From: Zygaena filipendulae
Lineage: Eukaryota > Arthropoda > Insecta > Lepidoptera > Zygaenidae
Length of the DNA stretch: 64,000 bases
Direction: 5' to 3'
Assembly (NCBI GenBank): GCA_907165275.2
Contig: OU015664.1
Location: 9,138,001-9,202,000, forward strand
Shown here: positions 54,590 to 63,971 of the stretch, one piece after another
Layout of the letters: each line of letters opens with the position of its first letter
How positions within the stretch are numbered: the first letter of the stretch is position 1
Notes under the pieces: generated by a model
What the model was told of the DNA's origin: nothing
Database searches by the model: none
Seen by the model: the letters and a program-made list of their open reading frames with translations, nothing else
Program-made: the position numbers and the translations under genes

Positions 54590-55150
54590 GGTTACTGTTT
54601 AAAACGGAACGCAGTCCATCCATGTCATTATCATGTCACGCTGTCAATCACTCATGTCAACCGACCGACGCAGTTGACCAATCCTTGGTCCGAGATTGGT
54701 CACGTCACACGTGATCAAACCACTGAGAGCACCTTACCTCAAAAGCATCAGGGCTCACAGTGCAAAAATGGCGACGATTATGACGTCATACCGCCTACTG
54801 TGGATACTGCGGCTGCATACTGAAAGATATTCGGAACATATCTATAACGGAACATACCTACGTCTCGCCACAACGTAATAATAAGCCTAAATTTGCTATC
54901 TGTGTAGTCTGTTACTGTACGTGCGTTAGACAATACCAACTTGAATGTGGAACTCTCTCTCCGTCGCTCGCCGCGCCCCGGCGCGAGCCCTACGCCACAC
55001 ACACACACATTACACATGTGCACACAAGCCGCGCGACTGTAGTAGTGCAGGGAGTCAAATTGGTGCACTCGTATGAAGTGTCGCAGGTGTGCTTCTAGTA
55101 TGTTTTCGCTCCCAGTTCGATCCCTTCGCTCCCCAAATTACCTTATTCAT
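54590..55150. other. GC-richer, single-copy-looking segment
   Basis: No repeat partner is visible in this window. It contains TGACGTCA (about 54780), the palindrome CACGTCACACGTG (54700-54712), and CpG-rich ACTCTCTCTCCGTCGCTCGC. Three overlapping frames of 60-133 codons open on both strands, a consequence of base composition; none shows a domain. A promoter, first exon or enhancer of a flanking host gene is possible but not shown. Confidence 0.35.
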
Positions 55151-55159
55151 TTAACGGCA

Positions 55160-55875
55160 TCCTGTAACAGATGTGAATTTATTTGATTTTTCCTCGAAGC
55201 GAATACTGCCTAATCGTTGGCTGATGACGTGAAATATCAGTTCCTGGATATTAGCATACCGAAAGCAAAGGTTTCCTAATTGAATTTCATAAAAAAATCT
55301 TGGGAAAAAAACACGTAAAAACGAGCGTCGTGTGATGGCGAACTGCGACGTCTACGGAATTATATTTTATAGAACTAATTTCTTATTTTAAGTAGAAATT
55401 TGAAATTCCATTTATTTTTTTTATATTTGAAGGAGGAAGTAAATTACTTTTCGTGTACTCTAGCTGCCCAAATCAAAGAGGAAATGGTATGGATTTGATT
55501 TCTACGTAAGTACTTACCTACGTAAAAAATATTATATCTTATAATCTGTATTGCCAAGCTGCAAATGTTATTTCGTCAACACAATCATAGAAAACAGAGC
55601 TAGAGAACAGACACAAAATACAAAATACACACCACTACATAAGCTGTTTCCTCGCAAATTTCAGGATTTCCTCAAAAACTTTTCAAATCCATTGAATATT
55701 GAGATTTTATGTTTCCGAATAGAATGTATGTGCATGTATTATAATACAATGTATATGTGTGTGTGTGTGTGTAATTGTGTATTGAGTAGCTTCAGAGATT
55801 GTCGCCTACAACAAACAAATAAATTTTATTCAAATATTAGGAAATATAGAAAGAATATTACTAGGTAAGTATCTA
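55160..55875. other. unassigned AT-rich DNA with a TG microsatellite
   Basis: A TG repeat runs at 55756-55772. The 105-codon frame covering it (55551-55868) has no domain. Confidence 0.4.
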
Positions 55876-55879
55876 TTGA

Positions 55880-56133
55880 CATGGAGCGATAAAAGAAGAG
55901 TATGTAACCAACCACAAAAAAACATTTTTGTTTTTAAAATTCTTTTCTGTCTATTAGTCTGTTCGCGATAATCTCAGAATTTTCTGAACGGAATGTCATG
56001 CTGTTTTCACAGGTAGATTAAGCTTAGCCTGGAGCTACATATTGGCTTGGTTCATTTAAATCGGATGTCGGGAATAAAATTTGTTATATGTATAAAAACG
56101 TTTCACGCGGGTGAAACCGCAGGGCACAGCTAG
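55880..56133 (+). mobile_element. Helitron-like element, second subfamily, 5'-truncated
   Basis: GGAGCGATAAAAGAAGAGTA, TTCGCGATAATCTCAGAATT, AAATCGGATGTCGGGAATAA, CACGCGGGTGAAACCGCAGG and GGCACAGCTAG (CTAG 56130-56133) correspond to 62062-62373. The first part is missing. Confidence 0.65.
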
Positions 56134-56134
56134 T

Positions 56135-56385
56135 ACAGAATAAGTCCCTCAAATCACCCGCGTACATTTTCACCAAGAAAAATATATTTATTTAGTGAAG
56201 TTATTTTGCACCATTTTGGCTATATTTTACGACATCCCTCAAATCCCTAATTCTCTCCAATGGTTTTCAATTTCCCGGCGACGATATAACTGTTGCGTGT
56301 CAGATCCGTATTTCGTGTGGACCCAATAAATATTGGTTGGGCCATGGAGTAAGTAAGTAGATAACAATAATTTTAAATTTATAAA
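56135..56385. other. unassigned intergenic DNA
   Basis: Nothing recognised between two mobile elements. Confidence 0.4.
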
Positions 56386-56386
56386 G

Positions 56387-56717
56387 AATAGGCATGTTGA
56401 CAAATTTTTATTTTTTAGTCCGTCTTGTAGATGATTAAAAAATATTGGACACGTATTTTTTCTTTTTTTACGTAATCAAAAAATAACGGCGATATATTGA
56501 GTTGAAATTTCGCGTGACGTCACTATTCTGACAGTTTGTATGGCGGTTTTAGCGGTTAGTGACGTCACGACCCCCTCACCCTAAACTTTAATGCGCTTTA
56601 TCTCTGTATATTATAATTTATTTGAAAAAGCAAAAAATACGTGTCTATTGTTTTTTTATTTTCTAACTGACGGACTAATTAGAATTTTGATTTTCAAAAG
56701 TAGTCCACATCCCCATT
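56387..56717 (+). mobile_element. family A MITE-like element, copy 3
   Basis: Starts AATAGGCATGTTGACAAATT and ends AGTCCACATCCCCATT. GTGACGTCAC palindromes at 56514-56523 and 56559-56568, spaced 45 bp as in the other copies. Nearly identical to copy 1 through the central CTGACAGTTTGTATGGCGGT segment. Confidence 0.75.
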
Positions 56718-56737
56718 GTCTGATAATTTTAACGTTA

Positions 56738-56884
56738 AATAAAGAGGTAAAGTTTGTAAGTTAGAGATGACTCTCTGGGACTATAAAACCGACTCAAAAA
56801 ATTATTTTACTGATGATAAGTTAAATTATCCTTGAGTACCTACTATGGTAGGGTTGACACAGGTGAAACTGTGGGCGAAAGCTA
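56738..56884 (+). repeat. Helitron-like fragment, degenerate
   Basis: AGAGGTAAAGTTTGTAAGTT, GACTCAAAAAATTATTTTAC and CAGGTGAAACTGTGGGCG follow the family order, ending AAGCTAG. Confidence 0.45.
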
Positions 56885-57026
56885 GCAATTTAAATAAGTA
56901 TAACAATATTATGTCGGACAAAGGTTGGTGAAAATAATCATAAAGGTATAGGTAAGTTCAAAAGATGGATAAATAGTTATTTAAAAAAAATCCTTTCAAA
57001 AGCATCAAAAATTATAAGTACCTGAA

Positions 57027-57190
57027 TTACTAGCTGTTTCGCGCGGTTTCACCCGCGGTACGATTTCGGAGTTTCAGTGAAAAATCCGAGATAAAAGTAT
57101 CGTGTCTTTTCTGTTCCTGACAACGTTTATGCAAAATTTCATGATGATCGGTTGAGCCGTTGAGGCGTGAAAGAAAGTTACACAAACAAA
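57027..57190 (-). mobile_element. Helitron-like element, 5' end replaced
   Basis: CTAG at about 57031-57034 with TTTCGCGCGGTTTCACCCGC opens the minus-strand 3' region. ATGATGATCGGTTGAGCCGT and GAGGCGTGAAAGAAAGTTAC follow. The usual terminal ATAATATTAGTAGGGA is absent; the sequence runs directly into the next repeat. Confidence 0.6.
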
Positions 57191-57708
57191 TCTGGGGGCA
57201 CGGCAGTGCCCCCGCCAAGTCGAGCAACAAAAGCGGCACGGCCGTACTATCCTTTTCTCGAAGCAATTCAGGCCATTTTCGACCCCCTATAACTTCGTTG
57301 TGGATAAAACTAGAAGCCTGAATTTTTAGTAAACAAGCAGGTATTGTATAAAGACGGTATAATTTAAATTTCATTCGATTTGAACCAGTAGTTTAAGAAT
57401 TATAACTAGTCAAAGTTTCTTAATTTTGTAGGTCACTCACTCACTCACTCACTCACTGACCGATCATCAAAATTCTAAGGCACTTCTAGCAGACATAGAA
57501 GTTTGAAATTTAGAATACAATTAGTGTTTATTGTATAAATCAAGGAAAAATTAAAATATTTAGCAATTTCGGTCCAGTTTTCTAGATACACTAACTGCAT
57601 AAATAACTTTGTAATCCCATATAAATGTATGGAATTACAAAGTTATATATGCAGTTATATGTACCAACTGCACAAATAACTTTGTAATCCCATATAAATA
57701 TATGAGAC
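57191..57708. repeat. composite repeat with GGGGGCACGGCAGTGCCCCC hairpin
   Basis: It begins with a perfect 7-bp GC hairpin (57194-57213). CAAGTCGAGCAACAAAAGCG and CGGCACGGCCGTACTATCC follow, then a CACT microsatellite (57432-57458), then an imperfect 29-bp inverted repeat (57593-57621 with 57628-57656, AACTGCATAAATAACTTTGT) whose left arm is repeated once more at 57666. I recall similar sequence being dispersed in lepidopteran genomes, but cannot name the family. Confidence 0.45.
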
Positions 57709-58140
57709 TAGCTGTTCCCCGCGGTTTCACCCGCGTTAATTTCGGAGATCCCGCGGGAATTCAGAGATGCAAAGTAGTTAGTACCCTATATCCCTAGGTT
57801 TTCTTTACCCCTGACAACGTGCATGCAAAATTTCATGAGATTTCACCAGCGTTAATTTCGGAGATCCTTCGGGAATTCCGAGATAAAATTACCCTAATCT
57901 GAATGCTCCAACGATTTTCATGAAATTTTGTATACAGGGGATTTCGGGGGCCATAAATCGATCTAGCTAGGATTCATTTCTGGAATTCCCGCGCGAACTC
58001 TGATATCAACGCGGGTGAATTAATTATTGCATACTACACGTTGTCAAGGGTACAGGAAAGGTCATAGGGTAGTACTTTTATCTCAGAATACCCGCGGGAT
58101 CTCCGAAATTAACGTGGGTTAAACCGCGGGGAACAGCTAT
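57709..58140. mobile_element. cluster of nested Helitron-like copies, both orientations
   Basis: CTAG at about 57710 with GTTCCCCGCGGTTTCACCCG starts a minus-orientation copy. A second, partial minus-orientation core (GTTAATTTCGGAGATCCTTC) begins at about 57852. Plus-orientation pieces follow (CGATTTTCATGAAATTTTGT, GGAATTCCCGCGCGAACTCT, CACGTTGTCAAGGGTACAGG), and CCGCGGGGAACAGCTATT ends near 58141. Individual boundaries are unclear. Confidence 0.5.
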
Positions 58141-58149
58141 TTAAGCCGT

Positions 58150-58385
58150 TGCCCAGATATTAATAAATAATAATAATAAGTGTAGCTATAGTTACCTACC
58201 TAGATATAAAGTGTAGATACATAGTTACCTAGACATAATTATGTTCAAAGGTACAATGGTCAACGGAATGAAAAAGCAAGAATGGGGCATGTGTTTATAT
58301 ATATTATAAAGTTGTACCAAAATCTTTCAAGTTATTAAAGTAGACTAAATTGCTCAAAGGAGGAAGACCATTTACAAAAAGAAAT
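58150..58385. other. unassigned intergenic DNA
   Basis: Starts with a TAA-rich simple stretch. Nothing else recognised. Confidence 0.4.
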
Positions 58386-58388
58386 GAG

Positions 58389-58956
58389 ATCCCATCAAAA
58401 ACAAACTTGTAAAAAAGTCCAAGTCTCGCAACTCACTTCTTCTACAGTAAAAAGTTGTGAGATCAATGTAATACCAAGTCGGTTAATTTATTCAGTGCCT
58501 ACTTAAGGGTCCTTCTGTCTAAAGTTATCATGTTATAAGCTATTCTAATAACATTTTATAGTGACCATATCAAATTTAAAAACCTTTTATGTTTTAAATA
58601 GATTGATTGGCTTGGCGATCACGTGAAAACACAATGTATCTCACAAGTAATACATATTATAATTAAATTAGATTGTTTAGAACCATAATTATGTATAACA
58701 TGTGAGAAATATTGTGTTTTCACGTGATCGCTAAGCCAATCAATCTATTTAAAACATAAAAGATTTTTAAATTTGATATGGTCACTATAAAATGTTATTA
58801 GATTAGCTTATAACATGATAACTTTAGACAGAAGGACCCTTAAGTAGGCACTGAATAAATTAACCGACTTGGTATTACATTGATCTCACAACTTTTTACT
58901 GTAGAAGAAGTGAGTTGCGAGACTTGGACTTTTTTACAAGTTTGTTTTTGATGGGA
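58389..58956. repeat. 568-bp foldback element (long inverted repeat)
   Basis: The left arm from 58389 (ATCCCATCAAAAACAAACTT...) is complementary to the right arm ending at 58956. I count three differences over the outer 245 bp. The next 23 bp toward the centre have four, and the centre (about 58650-58710) is barely paired. There is no long spacer, no reading frame, and no target-site duplication that I can see. Confidence 0.75.
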
Positions 58957-58959
58957 TTA

Positions 58960-59265
58960 ACTTTTGCACTTATTAGGTAGGAACTATAATATAGTAAGGA
59001 GATCTTAAGAGTTTTATTTCAGAATATAATAGGTAATCTTAATAATAAAGAAAGAAAATAAATAAAAATATCCAAAGTAGCATTTGTTTTTATCTCAGAA
59101 TGTTTGTTCCATAAATAAACAATGATTTACTTACATAAATTCAAGACTCAATATAATAAAATGCGCCAGACATTACTAAATATTGACACAAACTAGAATT
59201 TCATTACGTTAGGGTATCTCCACGGGGTATATCTGTAATAACAAGAAAAGAACAATTATTGTATT
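58960..59265. other. unassigned AT-rich DNA
   Basis: Nothing recognised. Confidence 0.4.
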
Positions 59266-59267
59266 GT

Positions 59268-59462
59268 ATTGTATTATAGATAAACTCAAATACTACTTAA
59301 CCGATTTCAAACATTCTTTAAGAATAGGAAACTATGGTAGGTATGGCAGGTAAACTTATGTCACTCAAGAACATTGGTTCTTTAGTGACATAGGTTACTT
59401 TTATCATGGATTTCCCACGGGAACTCCAAAACTAACACGGGTTAAACCGGGGGATCGACTAG
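59268..59462 (+). mobile_element. Helitron-like element
   Basis: TATAGATAAACTCAAATACT near the 5' end and CTTAACCGATTTCAAACATT relate it to 37165-37283. The 3' stem ACACGGGTTAAACCGGGGG precedes GACTAG, followed by T. Part of the middle (GTCACTCAAGAACATTGG, then TTAGTGACATAGG) is duplicated in inverse. Confidence 0.6.
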
Positions 59463-59700
59463 TAATAATAATAATAATAATAAATTTTATTTGGCTTAGA
59501 GAAAAACATTACATTAAAAGAGAAATTAAATTAAAACTAAAACACAGTTACAGAATATCTATCACTAAATCTAAAATTACTTGTTTAAGCCAAAATGGTG
59601 CCCAGCTCAGCACATTGCTAGGCACGGAGCCGTAGCGCTGATTTTCAGCTGGGCCCAAGATTTTTAAATTGACGATTGGCAACACACTAGTAGGTATGCC
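59463..59700 (-). repeat. LINE 3' end with TAA-repeat tail
   Basis: A TAA microsatellite (59462-59482) borders ATTTTATTTGGCTTAGAGAA, the complement of a LINE 3' end. GGTGCCCAGCTCAGCACATT and GCCGTAGCGCTGATTTTCAG lie within and resemble 51960-52010. The 60-codon minus-strand frame here is not a recognisable gene. Confidence 0.55.
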
Positions 59701-59929
59701 TAGAGATACGTGTATAATAGCAATGTGCACTTTCTCCTATTCATACATTCTTTTCACCATTTAATTATTTTTCTACATACCACAGGAATCCCTTTGCTTA
59801 GGTATAAAAAAATTTACCTACCTACTTCTGTTTAGGGAATCTGTAATATTTTAGGAAGCTGGTGCACTGCAAAAGTAGAGCGAGCGACGTTGCGGACCGT
59901 AGTTGATTCAAAAACGAGACCTATCGTCA

Positions 59930-60130
59930 TCATGATATCGCCGGAAGGATCCACTGTTGTACATAGCGTCCCAAGGATCGCCACAACGACAGCTCCAGGG
60001 CTTCCCGCATCCAATGGCGACCCGCCACCTCCATCATGTCGTCGGTTCACCTTGTAGCGGGCCTACCCACGCTGCGCCTTCCGGTTCGTCGTCGCCACTC
60101 GAGAACTTTCTAGCTCCATCGCCGGTCATC
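59930..60130 (-). pseudogene. LINE reverse transcriptase C-terminal remnant
   Basis: On the minus strand one frame reads KVLEWRRRTGRRSVGRPATR, then a TGA where the family has Trp, then TDDMMEVAGRHWMREALELS and LWRSLGRYVQQWI, ending at TGA (59930-59932). This is the C-terminal signature of the same RTE-like endonuclease-reverse transcriptase LINE as the plus-strand remnant at 20236-20550, but better preserved and covering the part after it. Upstream, DDRRW precedes a further stop and homology ends near 60130. It is a 5'-truncated dead copy with at least two nonsense changes. ATGATGACG follows the stop as the start of a simple-repeat tail. Confidence 0.75.
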
Positions 60131-60134
60131 ACTG

Positions 60135-61005
60135 CCACATCCAACGTCACGTAGGTAGAGCTTATCTAAATTAAAATTACACACCCCACTACTCAATAAG
60201 CAGTTTTAGATAATGCGATATCATGTATTGATAATATCTTTTTAATAGTGTGAGTGCAGCGACACTATGCGGCAACTGAGAACGAATAGCAAGACCATAT
60301 GTAGATGTGTCGTATCGATATTTTAACGGTTGTGCGTGTGAGTATGCCCGATGGAGGGGCGCGTTATTTTAGCTTAGATAAGCTCTATACCTATGTATAA
60401 AGTTACATAGATACTTTATAATATGTCATATCTAGAAAAGATAATATTATGATTGGGATGGGGCAACAGTTTTTAAGATCTTGGAAGTAAAAGCTCAGAG
60501 TAAACATACTACGTAACTTTTCCCTCGCTGTCAGTGGGCGGTATACCTACCCTAAAATACTCGTAACAGAGCCATAAACTACAAATTGGATTTGAAATGT
60601 TTCTTGGCGATTTAAAAGAAGTTTTCACCTTAATCAAATATTATACTTAAGTACCTATTAGCATTTGTTTCGTTTATAGGTTTAGGTACAATACACGTAA
60701 ATAAGGCGTAGGTAGGTACTTAATGTTTTCCAGAATCTCAGAATCATAATCTTAATTCCAAAATTCGTATCACCATCATAAAATTATCGTTTGCTTGATT
60801 TCCACGACACAAGCTTATAGGTTAGTGTGGGATCAAGTAGATCTGTGTGTTGTGAAGTGGATTATTATTATTATCTACTTGCGCTTTGATAAGAAGCTTT
60901 CTTGGTTTTTCATATTTTTCTCACTTACCTACTTACTAAAAGCTTAGAATGGAGCGTCATCAAGTATTTTGCTGTATTAATACTTCCAACCTCAGTGAAT
61001 TTCAA
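60135..61005. other. unassigned intergenic DNA
   Basis: No gene or dispersed repeat recognised. The part at 60240-60370 is GC-richer and single-copy here. Confidence 0.4.
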
Positions 61006-61009
61006 CAGA

Positions 61010-61335
61010 ATTTTTAACGTTAATTACTGAAGAACGGAACAGCTTTGTTCGTGTTAATTAATTAATTACGAAAAAAACAAGGAAATTAAACATCAAATGG
61101 TGGGCGATTAATTTGAATTAATTCGCTTTATTACCCTGCCCACGGTAGGTGCGAAATATTTTAAGATTAAAACATAAAGTATGTACCTGCCTATTCTTTT
61201 GAAATAATTTGGCAGCGTAAGCTTATTAAAATAAGCTTCACTAATTAATTATCAGATAGTAATTTACATAATGTTGGTTTAAATAGGGCCTAAATATAAC
61301 CATATGCCATTAATTAATTAAGTAACCATAATTAT
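61010..61335. promoter_or_regulatory. dense TAATTA cluster, candidate regulatory element
   Basis: TAATTA or TTAATT motifs occur at about 61020, 61056-61072, 61108, 61115, 61238 and 61306-61320, interspersed with non-AT sequence (CCCTGCCCACGGTAGGTGCG). Such clustering resembles homeodomain-bound enhancers, but AT-rich DNA also produces these motifs by chance. Confidence 0.25.
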
Positions 61336-61382
61336 TTTTGTAACTACCTAGATTTAGTTATGTAAATACTATAATACATGAC

Positions 61383-61746
61383 TACGTCTTAATGAATTAA
61401 TCAAAAACTTGGTAAGTACACCCCATTTAAAAAAAAAAAAAACAATAATATGATTAAAATATAAATTATTTCAGAAAAAATTATATTTAAAAGTTATTCA
61501 ACATTAGTTTGGAGGTGACCTATCTACGAAATTACAAGTGCTACGTCTTCACCTAGGTGTCAATGACCGAATCGATTTTTTTGCTACGAGCGGCGTACGC
61601 GCCAAATATTGTATTATAAATAATTTGGACATGACCAGATAAATACGAAAAAATATAACCTGTATCAGAACATGGTGCGATCGATTCAGAAGTCGATTCT
61701 AAGCAAACTATTTTCTAGTTTTTAGTAAATTCATTAACGCGTTGTA
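61383..61746 (-). mobile_element. family B MITE-like element, copy 4 (inverted)
   Basis: In minus orientation it starts TACAACGCGTTAATGAATTT and ends near TACGTCTTAATGAATTAATC. GGTGACCTATCTACG and GCGGCGTACGCGCC are the complements of conserved interior segments. More diverged than copies 1-3 and with an A-run at 61426-61442. Confidence 0.7.
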
Positions 61747-62061
61747 TAGAGGATGAAAACGTTAAGTGAGTCCTGACGATTATTTCGTCAATGTCAAAGA
61801 TACCCACTTTTTGCAAAACTTTAATGTACCTACTCTGCATGGCATATGCATTGAACATAAAATGAATAAAATAATAGGTACATAAACAAAAAAAGTTATG
61901 TTTTACGAATTTGTACCGGTCTACTTTTGTATAGCTCTCCATTTACTACGAACTACGTAGATAGCGAAAGGCGCTATGTCACCCGCCCGCGTCAAATCTG
62001 ATTTGTAGCTGAGTTTAGGTACCCACCTAAGTACCTAGTTAGGCCTAAGCTAAATCTGTCT

Positions 62062-62373
62062 TCTATTACAATAAAAGAGTAAAATCCGCGATTCTGTACA
62101 TATTTACCAAAAATGGAGAGGGAGCGATAAAAGAAGAGTAATCAACTAAAAAAAAAGTTTTTATAATTCTTTTCTGTCTATCTGTCTGTTCGCGATAATC
62201 TCCCAATCTATACTGCGGATTGTCATGTAGTTTTCACAGGTAGCTTAGCCTGGTAGCTTAGCTTAGCCTTAGCAACATTAATATAGGCTTTGTTTAATTT
62301 TATTCGGATGTCGGGAAAAAAAAGTTGTTAAATAAAAACGTTTCACGCGGGTGAAACCGCGGGGCACAGCTAG
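62062..62373 (+). mobile_element. Helitron-like element, second subfamily, full length
   Basis: Starts TCTATTACAATAAAAGAGTA, continues with AAATCCGCG and GGAGCGATAAAAGAAGAGTA, then TTCGCGATAATCTCCCAATC, TATTCGGATGTCGGGAAAAA and CACGCGGGTGAAACCGCGGG, and ends GGCACAGCTAG followed by T. At 312 bp it is the longest plus-strand member of the subfamily. Confidence 0.7.
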
Positions 62374-62379
62374 TATTAA

Positions 62380-62775
62380 ATAAATTAAAATTAGGGACCA
62401 AGTAACTTATTGAACTTTACTGAACCTCCCTCGAAGCAAGAACGGTTTTATGTATATTATCATGATTAAGTACTTTATGTTTTATGTTAGGTACTCTGAG
62501 CATTCAATCGAATTAAGGTTAGTTATTAGATTAAAAAATTATATCGGAGACATTAAAATATTATGGGCACTTACACTGATTTTATTACAAGGATTATGAA
62601 GTTACTGCTATTATCTGTGCTGCTAGTTTATGGTAGGTAGGTGCAATGGGGAATTTTCCGATTAGTTCCGATTAGCTCTAATACCTTAGCTAGATGGCAT
62701 AACGAGCGTAGTTGACCACTCCGTCAAATTCAGGGATGCGTAAAATGTGGTATTTATATTAACCTAAAATAAACG
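62380..62775. other. unassigned intergenic DNA
   Basis: Nothing recognised. Confidence 0.4.
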
Positions 62776-62779
62776 TTGT

Positions 62780-62892
62780 CTTTCTCAAAGTGGGCAATAA
62801 CGCCCCCTTGTGGGCGTTGGAGACCTAGAGGGGGCGTTAAGGGGTCCAGATAAAAATGGGGGGCGTTGGCGTGGTTTAGGGGGGCGATGGTT
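62780..62892 (+). repeat. G-rich segment, possible transposon remnant
   Basis: CTCAAAGTGGGCAATAACGC leads into ACGCCCCCTTGTGGGCGTTG, a local inverted repeat. Four runs of four or more G follow at 62830-62834, 62841-62844, 62858-62863 and 62879-62884. I associate similar G-rich sequence with the ends of hAT-type elements, but this is from memory and no termini are visible. Confidence 0.35.
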
Positions 62893-62894
62893 TA

Positions 62895-63685
62895 TTTGTA
62901 ATTTCATTTACTTTATATTTTAAAATTCACTAAAATGAAAGCCTACCTACTACTCAATATCGAATAATTAGTTATTAGTTAGCTGCTAAAGAGCATGTTA
63001 CCGAACGCGGCGGCGACTTACGACTGTTTTTGAGAAAAATCGAACCTGATAAAAACTTGTTAAAAATAATCAAATCCATCCATCTCATTAGATTAGTTTT
63101 GAAACTAAAATTGATTACCTATCTATATTGTTGTTTTAATTTGATAAAAATAAAATGTGTTTTAATTGCTATCACTAGTAAAAATGTCTAGTTTAGAATG
63201 TAAGTTTAAACACCAGCACTACACATTGCTTTATTTGCTGATAACCCTAAAAAAGATAGTTCGGTCTTCGTTAGGCCTTTTTTGGGAAATAATGCTCTGT
63301 TTTCGGAAATAAATGGACACCTCTGTATAAACGGCACACGAAACGTTCATAGTTTATGCCTAATAATATTTTTAACAATGTTTTTAGTAAATTATAGTCG
63401 GATTTTTCTGAAGGTGACTAACAGTGACAGCTCATAATGGCACTGCTGCTTGCAAGTCGCTTGACAGTACGGTCAAATTTTTGCCAGCGCCATCTATTAT
63501 TTATTAAAGAACTAAAAATAAGTACCTCTTGAAAAACTCCCCATTGGCAGCGTGCTAAACTCTCAAATATTTTAAAATGAGTTATGTAAGTGCCTACTTA
63601 AGTTTTAAACATACTATTTAAATAATACTATATTGAGCAAATAGCTGGATCATTATAGAAAAAAAGAAACCTCCAATTTGGCAAA
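62895..63685. other. unassigned intergenic DNA
   Basis: No gene recognised. GCGCCATCTATT at 63486 resembles the ends of the palindromic repeat that follows. Confidence 0.4.
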
Positions 63686-63690
63686 TATAA

Positions 63691-63971
63691 CGCCATCTTA
63701 TGGGAACGAAGTCTTATCAAGTTTAAATTGAAATAGTATATTTCATTACAAGTGCGGAAAGCCTGTCATTGCAAAGAGTTCCGACATATGTCTACCCGAG
63801 CCGAGGCGCAGCCGAAGGTGAGGGTTGACAGTCAGAACTAGTTGCAATGACGGTTCCGCACGTGTACTGAACAACTATTTTTAATACAGTTGCGAAAAAA
63901 TTAAGCAATTTAATAAAATATCAAAAACACAATAAACTCAACTAAGTTCCAACTGTGATCAAGAGATGGCG
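63691..63971. repeat. palindromic MITE-like repeat with GTCATTGCAA arms
   Basis: CGCCATCT at 63691-63698 and AGATGGCG at 63964-63971 mark a possible outer pair. Further in, AAGTGCGGAA and GTCATTGCAA (63750-63774) pair with TTGCAATGAC and TTCCGCAC (63842-63861). The core CCCGAGCCGAGGCGCAGCCG lies between ACCC and GGGT. The outer parts are diverged. I recall this core as dispersed in lepidopterans; family not named. Confidence 0.5.

Noticed and set aside
54422..54823. 133-codon plus-strand open frame
   Set aside because: Starts at a Helitron-like end and crosses into an unrelated GC-richer segment; overlapping frames on both strands are equally open.
57030..57374. 114-codon minus-strand frame
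   Set aside because: It runs across the junction of a Helitron-like copy and a GC-rich repeat and has no recognisable domain.
7823..62373. CRISPR-like array from the many similar GC-rich blocks
   Set aside because: The blocks are dispersed, in both orientations and mostly about 200 bp long with TC/CTAG ends, and the organism is an animal.
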